Part shown: positions 58,689 to 64,000 of the stretch, piece after piece | Layout of the letters: each line of letters begins with the position of its first letter | How positions within the stretch are numbered: the stretch's first letter is position 1 | From: Ruixingdingia sedimenti | Lineage (GTDB): Bacteria; Pseudomonadota; Alphaproteobacteria; Rhodobacterales; Rhodobacteraceae | NCBI RefSeq assembly: GCF_031432425.1 | Contig: NZ_JAVKPH010000021.1 | Span: forward strand, 6,658 to 70,657 | Reading direction: 5' to 3' | DNA length: 64,000 nt | Notes under the pieces: generated by a model | What the model saw: the letters and a program-made list of their open reading frames with translations, nothing else | What the model was told of the DNA's origin: nothing | Database searches by the model: none | Program-made: the position numbers and the translations under genes

Positions 58689-59502
58689 GATCACCGCCGC
58701 CGCCCGCGACCGCCTGGGCCGCCTCGGGCGGTTCCTGTGGTCCGGTTGGGCGGGGCTGGCGGGGCTGTGCCTGCTGGCGGCGCTCTGGCAGGCGGGGCAC
58801 GAGGCTTATGGCGATTTCATCCTGCCCGCGCCGCTGGCCACGGTGCGGGCGGCGGGGCGGCTGGTGGCGGACGGGCCGGCCCGGGCGCTGCTGCTGCTGA
58901 CCACCGAACGGGCGTTGCAGGGCTTTGCCGCCTGCGCGCTGATGGGCGGCGCGGCGGGGATCGCGGCGGGCTATTCGCCCGCGGCGCTGCGGCTGTCGCG
59001 CCCGATCCTGACGGTGATCCTGGGCGTGCCGCCCATCGCCTGGATCGTGCTGGCGATGATCTGGTTCGGCGCCACCGACCGCACCGTCGCCGTGACCATC
59101 CTGATCGCCGCCGCGCCCATCGTCTTTGCCGGCGCGGTCGAGGGCGTGGCGACGCGCGACCGCGGGCTCGACGTGATGGCGCAGGTGTTCGGCGCGGGGC
59201 CGATCCGCCGCTTCACCCATGTCGCGGCGCGCCAGATCGCGGCGCATCTGCTGCCGGCGCTGATCCTCGCGCTCGGCACCGCGTTCAAGGTGGCGGTGAT
59301 GGCGGAACTCTTGGCCAATGCGGGGGGCGTGGGCGGCGCGCTGGCCCGCGCCCGCGCCATGCTGGACATCGCCGAGGCGCTGGCTTGGGTCTGCCTTGCC
59401 GTCATCGCGCTGATCGTGGTGGAATACGGGCTGATCCGGCCGGTGAAGGGCGAACTGGAACGCTGGCGCGAGGCCGCCGCGCCCTGGGGGGTGAAGCGAT
59501 GA
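58675..59502 (+). CDS. ABC permease of the NitT/TauT type
   Basis: About 275 residues (ATG 58675 after AAGGG; an ATG at 58663 adds four residues), with five to six membrane helices and the EAA-type loop DVMAQVFGAGPIRRFTHVAARQIAAHLLPAL, plus FILPAPLATVRAAGRLVADG near the start. It overlaps the binding-protein gene and is coupled to the ATPase gene as ATGA. Confidence 0.88.
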   Translation: MRWPEITAAARDRLGRLGRFLWSGWAGLAGLCLLAALWQAGHEAYGDFILPAPLATVRAAGRLVADGPARALLLLTTERALQGFAACALMGGAAGIAAGYSPAALRLSRPILTVILGVPPIAWIVLAMIWFGATDRTVAVTILIAAAPIVFAGAVEGVATRDRGLDVMAQVFGAGPIRRFTHVAARQIAAHLLPALILALGTAFKVAVMAELLANAGGVGGALARARAMLDIAEALAWVCLAVIALIVVEYGLIRPVKGELERWREAAAPWGVKR

Positions 59503-60263
59503 CGCTGCTGGCGCTGGACCGGATCGGGCATGCCTTCTTCGGCCGCACGGTGATCGAACGCATCTGCCTGACCGTGGGGCCGGGCGAGATCGTGTCGCTG
59601 ATCGGCCCTTCGGGGTCGGGCAAGTCCACCATCGCCCATGTCGCTGCCGGGCTGCTGGAGCCGCGCGAGGGTGCGGTGCGCCGCGCCTACCGCCGCCATG
59701 CGATGGTGTTCCAGGATCCCCGCCTGTTGCCCTGGGCCACGGCGGCGCAGAACATCGCGCTGCCGCTGCGGCTGGCCTGCGTGCCTCCCCGCGACCGTGC
59801 CGCCCGTGTGCAGGAGGCCGCGGCCCGCGCGGGTCTTCTGCCCGAGGATCTGGACAAATACCCGTCAGAGCTGTCGGGCGGCATGCGCCAGCGCACCGCC
59901 ATCGCCCGCGCGCTGGCCCCCGACCCCGACTTCATCTATTTCGACGAACCCTTCACCGCGCTCGACGTGGCGCTGAAGCGGCGGATGCAGGACCTGCTGA
60001 TCGCGGCGGCCGCCACCACCGCGGGCGCGGGCGCGCGGTTCGCCGCGCTGTTCATCACCCACGACCTGATGGAGGCGATCCGCATCAGCCACCGTATCCT
60101 CGTGCTGGATGCAGAGGGCCGCGGCATCGCGGGCGAGCGGCGGGTGGAGGGCACGCCGGGCCACCGCGCCGACGCCATGGTCTTTGCCCTGTGGCAGGGC
60201 TACCTTGGCGCCGACCCCCTCTTCGCCCATGTCCACGACATCGACGAACGCCGCCGGCCATGA
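59499..60263 (+). CDS. ABC ATPase of the NitT/TauT type
   Basis: A 254-residue ATPase: Walker A GPSGSGKST, Q-loop MVFQDPRLLPWATAAQNIALPL, signature LSGGMRQRTAIARAL, Walker B FIYFDEPFTALDVALK and H-loop ITHDLMEAI. It powers the importer encoded by the two preceding genes and overlaps the following NnrS-family gene by 4 bp. Confidence 0.9.
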   Translation: MTLLALDRIGHAFFGRTVIERICLTVGPGEIVSLIGPSGSGKSTIAHVAAGLLEPREGAVRRAYRRHAMVFQDPRLLPWATAAQNIALPLRLACVPPRDRAARVQEAAARAGLLPEDLDKYPSELSGGMRQRTAIARALAPDPDFIYFDEPFTALDVALKRRMQDLLIAAAATTAGAGARFAALFITHDLMEAIRISHRILVLDAEGRGIAGERRVEGTPGHRADAMVFALWQGYLGADPLFAHVHDIDERRRP

Positions 60264-61717
60264 CCCGCCCCCCGCTCTCTGCCCCTCCACCCTCGCCCGC
60301 CGCGTCGGGCATGACCCCGCCGCCGGCGTGCGAAGCTGCCCGGGCCGGTGGCCCGCCGCGCGACGGCGACGCGGTTCGCCTGCGCGAGGGTGCCCGTCAG
60401 GGCGATGCGGCTATCCTGCGCGGGGGGCTGTCCCTACCGTCCCCGGATGGCGATGCCGCACAGGGTGCTGCCGCCCCCGGCGCGGACGGCGCCGCAGGTG
60501 CGGCCGATGCGTCCTCGCCCGCGCCGACATCCATCCCCCTCCACCGCATCCTGTCCGACGAGGGCTTTCGCCTCTTCTTTCCGCTGGCGGCGCTGCATGC
60601 GGGGCTGTGGCCGCTGTGGTGGGTCGGGGTCTGGGGGTTCGACCTGCCCTTCGCGCGGTCCGTCCCGCCGGGGCTGTGGCATGCGCAGGAAATGGTGTTC
60701 GGCGCCTGGGGGGCGGCGCTAATCGGGTTCATGACCACGGCGGCGCCGGAATGGGCCAATGCAGCGCGGCTGCGCGGGCGGGTGTTGTGGGTGCTGGCGG
60801 GCCTTTGGGGGCTGGCGCGGCTGGCGGGGCTGGCGGGGGCGGATGCGCTGGTGATCCCGGCGGCGCTGGCCGATCTGGGCTGGATGCTGGCGCTGGTGGC
60901 CTGGCTCTTGCTTGTGTCCTGGCGGCGGCGGACGGTGCGGGTTCTATCCTTCGCCGGCTGGATCGCGGCGCTGGCGGCGGCGGGGATGGTGGCGCGGTGG
61001 GGCATGGTGCGGGGCGACATGGCGCTGGCCTCCGACGCGCTGCGGTTCGCGGGGCTGCTGTTCCTCGGCCTTCTGGGCCTTGCACTGGCCCGGATCACCG
61101 TGCCCGTGACCAACCATGTCCTCGACCCGACCGAGGCCACCGCCCCCTTCCGTCCCCATCCGGGGCGCATGAACCTCGGCCCCGGGCTGGTCGCGCTGGC
61201 CCTTCTGGGCCAGCTTGCGGGCCTTTCCCCCGCCACCACCGGCTTTCTGTGGCTGGCCGCCGGGGCAGGGTTCATGGACCGCATGGCCGAGGGCTTCGTC
61301 GGGCGCGCGGCATTCCGGGCAGAGATCCTGGTGCTGATGGCCGCCGCGGGTTTCGCCGGGGCGGGGCTGCTGGCGCTCGGCGCCGCGCGGCTCGGTGCGC
61401 CCTGGGGCGAGGTCGCGGCCCTGCATCTGGCGCTGATGGGGGGCCTCGGCCTCGGCGTGCTGGCGGTGCTGGCGATCGCGGGCCGGTTCCATACCGGGCA
61501 GAGCCTGGGCCTGAACCGCCCCACCCGCGCGGCCTTCGTGCTGGCCGCCGCCGCCACGATGCTGCGCGCGCTGCCCGAAATGGGCCTGCTGCCCTGGCCC
61601 CCCGGCCCGACCCACCTGCTGGCGGCGCTGGCCTGGGCGGCGGCCTTCCTGCTCTGGCTCGCCGACTACTGGCCCGCGCTGCGCGGCGCCGCGACCTTGC
61701 AGGCCGAGGGCTGTTAG
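60260..61717 (+). CDS. NnrS-family heme/copper membrane protein with long N-terminal extension
   Basis: A 485-residue protein. Residues 1-90 are a low-complexity, Ala/Pro/Gly-rich extension without homology I recognise; the NnrS core follows, beginning HRILSDEGFRLFFPLAALHAGLWPLWWVG, then PGLWHAQEMVFGAWGAALIGFMTTAAPEW, ITVPVTNHVLD and GRFHTGQSLGLN. About 12 membrane helices are expected. NnrS was first described as a heme- and copper-containing protein of nitric-oxide response regulons. The start at 60260 overlaps the ATPase; the extension may be shorter if a later start is used. Confidence 0.87.
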   Translation: MTRPPLSAPPPSPAASGMTPPPACEAARAGGPPRDGDAVRLREGARQGDAAILRGGLSLPSPDGDAAQGAAAPGADGAAGAADASSPAPTSIPLHRILSDEGFRLFFPLAALHAGLWPLWWVGVWGFDLPFARSVPPGLWHAQEMVFGAWGAALIGFMTTAAPEWANAARLRGRVLWVLAGLWGLARLAGLAGADALVIPAALADLGWMLALVAWLLLVSWRRRTVRVLSFAGWIAALAAAGMVARWGMVRGDMALASDALRFAGLLFLGLLGLALARITVPVTNHVLDPTEATAPFRPHPGRMNLGPGLVALALLGQLAGLSPATTGFLWLAAGAGFMDRMAEGFVGRAAFRAEILVLMAAAGFAGAGLLALGAARLGAPWGEVAALHLALMGGLGLGVLAVLAIAGRFHTGQSLGLNRPTRAAFVLAAAATMLRALPEMGLLPWPPGPTHLLAALAWAAAFLLWLADYWPALRGAATLQAEGC

Positions 61718-61876
61718 GCAGCCCGCACCGGCCCCGGCGAACGGCGGCGTGCCCGACCCCTCCGGCCCCTCGGAAAACCGGCATGTTCGCCCCGTGCGGA
61801 CAACCGGAGGAACAGGGCAGGGCGCGCCGCAGGACAGACCAAAACCCCCGCAGGGCCACCGCCGCAGTACACGGCC

Positions 61877-61901
61877 GGGAACAATCGCGTGCGCAAGTTG
61901 T
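61877..61901 (+). promoter_or_regulatory. Possible stress-type promoter of the small membrane gene
   Basis: GGAAC (61877-61881) and GTT (61899-61901) are spaced by 17 bp, resembling the GGAAC-N16/17-GTT form used by alphaproteobacterial EcfG sigma factors. It lies 60 bp upstream of the small gene at 61961. Many Rhodobacteraceae are thought to lack this sigma system, so the match may be chance. Confidence 0.25.
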
Positions 61902-61960
61902 TGGAATAACCGGATGAACGTCGCGCATCCGCCCTGTTTTCACATGAACCGGAGTTTTCC

Positions 61961-62035
61961 ATGCACAGCATCATCTATCTGGTCGGTCTCGTCGTCGTCG
62001 TTCTGGCGATCCTGTCGCTCTTCGGTCTGCGCTGA
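61961..62035 (+). CDS. 24-residue single-helix membrane protein
   Basis: An ATG with CCGGAG upstream opens MHSIIYLVGLVVVVLAILSL followed by FGLR and TGA. The whole peptide is one hydrophobic helix with an arginine end. Thirteen bases after the stop begins a second membrane-protein gene, with AGGAGG overlapping the small gene's stop, so both are likely translated from one message. Similar tiny proteins of the form YLVGxVVxxxAxLSFFGLR are known to me from this family of bacteria, without an assigned role. Confidence 0.65.
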   Translation: MHSIIYLVGLVVVVLAILSLFGLR

Positions 62036-62048
62036 GGAGGGCTTATCC

Positions 62049-63053
62049 ATGGAAAGAACGGAAAGCCTGACGGCGGCCTCGGCACCCGCGTACCGGATCG
62101 GCGGATCCTATATCGACTGGCCGGCGGTTCTGGGCGGGGCAGTGGTCGCGGCGGCCACGGCCACGTTGTTCGCCGTCTTCGGTGCGGCGCTCGGCCTCAC
62201 CACCGTGTCGGCGGATCCGGGCGAAGGCTCGGTCACGCTGCTTCTGATCGTGACGGCGGTCTGGACCGTCGTCTCGCTGATCGCGGCCTATCTGGCGGGC
62301 GGCTATGTCGCCGGGCGGATGCGGCGGCGGGTCGATGACGCCAGCGCGGATGAAGTGTCCACCCGCGACGGGATCAACGGGCTGGTGGTCTGGGGTCTGG
62401 GCATGCTGGTGACGGCATGGATGGCCGCGGGGGCCTTGGGAACTGCCGCCGTCACCACCGGAAACGCCGTCGGCGGCGTGGCGCAGGCCACGGGCGCGGC
62501 GCTCGGCGGTGCGGCAGAGGCCGTGGGCACCGCGGTGGCCGATGACGAAACCACGATCGGCTGGATCGGCGACAGCCTGTTGCGCACGCCGCCCGCGTCG
62601 GCCGCCGCCCCCGCCACCGGGTCCGTAACGGGCACGCCGCCTGCCGCCGCGGCCCCCGAACCGGCGGCGGACACCGGAACCATGGGCCGCCAGAGCACCG
62701 CGATTCTGGCCAACGTGCTGCGCACCGGCGAGATTTCCGAAGAGGACAGCGCCTATCTGGTCGCCGCCACCGCGCGGACCACGGGGCTGTCCACCGCCGA
62801 GGCGCAGGCCCGGGTCGACCAGGCCATCGCCGCCACGCAGGAGGCGCGGGCCGAGGCGCAGCGTCAGGCCGAGGCGGCGGAAGCCGCCGCGCGCGACGCC
62901 GCGGAAACGGCGCGGATCAGCACGATCCTGACGGCCTTCCTGCTCGCCGCCGCCTCGCTCGTCGCCGGAGCCGCAGCGGTCGCAGGCGCCGTCCGCGGCG
63001 GACGCCACCGCGACGAGGGCCGGGTGTTCGGCGGGCTGACCTACCGCATCTGA
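62049..63053 (+). CDS. Membrane protein of unknown function
   Basis: A 334-residue protein. Helices lie at about 26-50, 62-85 and 111-140 with the glycine-rich VLGGAVVAAATATLFAVFGAALGLTTVS, then a soluble Ala-rich part with a predicted coiled coil (AEAQARVDQAIAATQEARAEAQRQAEAAEAAARDAAETAR, about 265-305) and a final helix ILTAFLLAAASLVAGAAAVAGAV. I do not recognise a named family. GAGGAGGG lies 7 bases before ATG 62049. It forms a unit with the 24-residue gene and ends before a hairpin. Confidence 0.75.
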   Translation: MERTESLTAASAPAYRIGGSYIDWPAVLGGAVVAAATATLFAVFGAALGLTTVSADPGEGSVTLLLIVTAVWTVVSLIAAYLAGGYVAGRMRRRVDDASADEVSTRDGINGLVVWGLGMLVTAWMAAGALGTAAVTTGNAVGGVAQATGAALGGAAEAVGTAVADDETTIGWIGDSLLRTPPASAAAPATGSVTGTPPAAAAPEPAADTGTMGRQSTAILANVLRTGEISEEDSAYLVAATARTTGLSTAEAQARVDQAIAATQEARAEAQRQAEAAEAAARDAAETARISTILTAFLLAAASLVAGAAAVAGAVRGGRHRDEGRVFGGLTYRI

Positions 63054-63060
63054 CACTTCC

Positions 63061-63091
63061 TCCCCGCCGCTGCGCCCGGTAGCGGCGGGGA
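63061..63091 (+). terminator. Hairpin after the membrane-protein gene
   Basis: TCCCCGCCGCT (63061-63071) and AGCGGCGGGGA (63081-63091) form a perfect 11-bp stem with a nine-base loop, seven bases after the stop codon. There is no U-run, so it may be factor-assisted. Confidence 0.5.
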
Positions 63092-63922
63092 ACGACCGGG
63101 ATGGGGCAGGGCGCCACAGGGCGGCGTATGTCCCGGGGCGGGCGCAGTTCCGCAATTCCGGTCGGATATCGGTCCCATGCAGCACCCTCGGACGCAGACG
63201 CGGATGACGCGCCCCCTGGGCGCGGTACCGCCGAACTGCTGTAGCCCTCGATCACCAACAGGATCTCGGCGCAGGCCTCCATCACCGCCGGGGCACGGGC
63301 AGGCAGGGCGGCGGTGCGGGTCGCGGCCATCTGGCGGCGATCTGCTTCTGCGGCGGCATCGTGCCGGGCCTGAAAGACCTGTCGCATGTCACGGGCACAG
63401 ATCGCGTTGATCCTCGGTTCGGGCAAGAGTGTGAAATGATATTCCAGACCGCCGCCGCGACCGGCGCGCTTGTTACCGTTTGCGCGGTATCTGTCGGACA
63501 GATGCGCTGTTGTGTGACACCAATACTTGCAGTTACCCGGGAACAGCTGGGAAAAGCCGGGAACAGCTGAATGAAGCCGCGAGAACAGTGGCTTAGGGAG
63601 CGGGTGTCGCTGTGACGGGGCCGTTGCAGCGTGTCTTGCAGTCGACCGTGAAAAGCCCGTGAAAGGGCGTTCAAGGGCTGTCGGCCACCGTGTCGGCGCT
63701 AGGTGGCGGACGGCGGGAATCGCCAACGAAACAAGGGTTTTTGAGCATTTCGGGGCTGTCGGAGACCGGGATCACCCGCTTCGGAACCTTCAAGGAAGCC
63801 CGAAAGTTCTGTCGGCGGCTTGAAAGTTCGGAAATTTCTTGGACAGACAGCAGGTTAGTTGAGACAAGACCCGGCAAGATCGGCGCCCGAACATTCAAGC
63901 GATTTTTCGGGGGGGCACGGTC
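63092..63922. other. Accessory stretch without a recognised gene
   Basis: Base composition falls below that of the rest of the window and codon periodicity is weak. On the minus strand a frame at about 63239-63530 reads KYWCHTTAHLSDRYRANGNKRAG...LPEPRINAICARDMRQVF..., which looks more protein-like than its surroundings but has no convincing start, runs antisense into the neighbouring gene and matches nothing I know. It may be the remnant of a mobile gene. Tandem repeats lie at 63539. Confidence 0.4.
63539..63568 (+). repeat. Three tandem 10-bp repeats GGGAA(C/A)AGC(T/C)
   Basis: GGGAACAGCT, GGGAAAAGCC and GGGAACAGCT follow one another without a gap, with a fourth diverged unit GAATGAAGCC after them. 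The exact 10-bp period is what a protein binding one face of the helix would need. No adjacent gene is identified to be controlled by it. Confidence 0.6.
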
Positions 63923-63923
63923 T

Positions 63924-64000
63924 TGAACCGCGCCGGGTTTGCCGGAGGCTGATTTCGGTTAGTTACGCGGCCATGGCGTCAGTTTCCAGAGCGGCGTAGA
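63924..64000. mobile_element. Probable end of an IS3-type insertion sequence (cut by window)
   Basis: TGAACCGCGCCGGGTTTGCC followed by GGAGGCTG resembles the TGAACCGCCCCGG-type terminal inverted repeats of IS3-family elements as I remember them. Inside it, a minus-strand frame ends 39 bp from this terminus, as a transposase gene would. The other end and any target duplication are outside the window. Confidence 0.5.
63963..63998 (-). CDS. C-terminus of a probable transposase (truncated by window)
   Basis: The last 11 residues YAALETDAMAA and a TAA stop are visible on the minus strand. Identification as a transposase rests only on the neighbouring terminal repeat; the sequence is too short to assign otherwise. 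Confidence 0.35.
   Translation of the reverse strand, partial: YAALETDAMAA

Noticed and set aside
61877..61901. A firm EcfG general-stress promoter
   Set aside because: The GGAAC-N17-GTT match is short, and I cannot show that this organism has the sigma factor, so it is kept only as a weak feature.
63361..63926. Short plus-strand frames near the right end (69 and 78 codons)
   Set aside because: They lack ribosome sites and recognisable domains, and one covers the tandem repeats; coding is not supported.
1..64000. tRNA or rRNA genes
   Set aside because: I looked in the gene-free gaps for cloverleaf-like sequence and found none I could support.

Overview
The window is chromosomal DNA from a high-GC alphaproteobacterium, most likely family Rhodobacteraceae (Rhodobacter, Rhodovulum or Paracoccus-like). 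This rests on recognisable gene families and gene order: a C-P lyase cluster, an mraZ-led dcw cluster with a long structured leader, a coxB-ctaB-ctaG-coxC set, ptsP, and a DUF1127 gene followed by hairpins with CCUCCUCCC loops as described for Rhodobacter sphaeroides. No database search was run. Protein identities come from motifs, and the species is not determined.

Region by region: 1-8826 is C-P lyase phosphonate catabolism: a hexapeptide transferase (5' end missing), phnF, phnGHI, an inserted DUF559 gene, phnJKLN, a 2H-phosphoesterase-like DUF1045 gene and phnM. 9259-18959 holds a peptide-type ABC importer in one run with a glycerophosphodiester phosphodiesterase, a HAD phosphatase and a TIM-barrel isomerase, then a kinase-like and a phosphatase-like gene on the minus strand. 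19104-20635 has a small NTF2-like protein and an orphan TRAP binding protein. 20900-24689 holds a UvrD/PcrA helicase and a BenE-type transporter. 24764-25391 is a DUF1127 gene followed by eight hairpins arranged as four two-hairpin small RNAs. 25650-26720 is mrp. 26721-36740 is the dcw leader and mraZ-rsmH-ftsL-ftsI-murE-murF-mraY-murD. The cluster stops there, without ftsW or murG in view. tldD follows on the minus strand, then cytochrome oxidase subunits II and III with their assembly factors, SURF1, thrC, an M16 peptidase and a GNAT protein. 46232-52610 is mixed metabolism (MBL-fold protein, FAD oxidase, apt, mtnP, flavin reductase, GNAT, EcsC). ptsP follows. 55502-61717 is a divergent locus: a MarR-type regulator with a C-terminal four-cysteine motif, an exported protein of unknown family and a redoxin on one side; an ABC importer and an NnrS-family protein on the other. 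The right end has a 24-residue membrane protein gene, a larger membrane protein, about 0.8 kb with no gene I recognise, and probably the end of an IS3-type insertion sequence.

The most striking non-coding content is the CCUCCUCCC hairpin array, the structured dcw leader (UpsM-like), and two families of dispersed structured repeats. Family A has three copies of about 200 bp and family B has five copies; they sit between genes, often at convergent gene ends. The dcw leader is preceded by three pairs of 10-bp repeats that could be MraZ sites.
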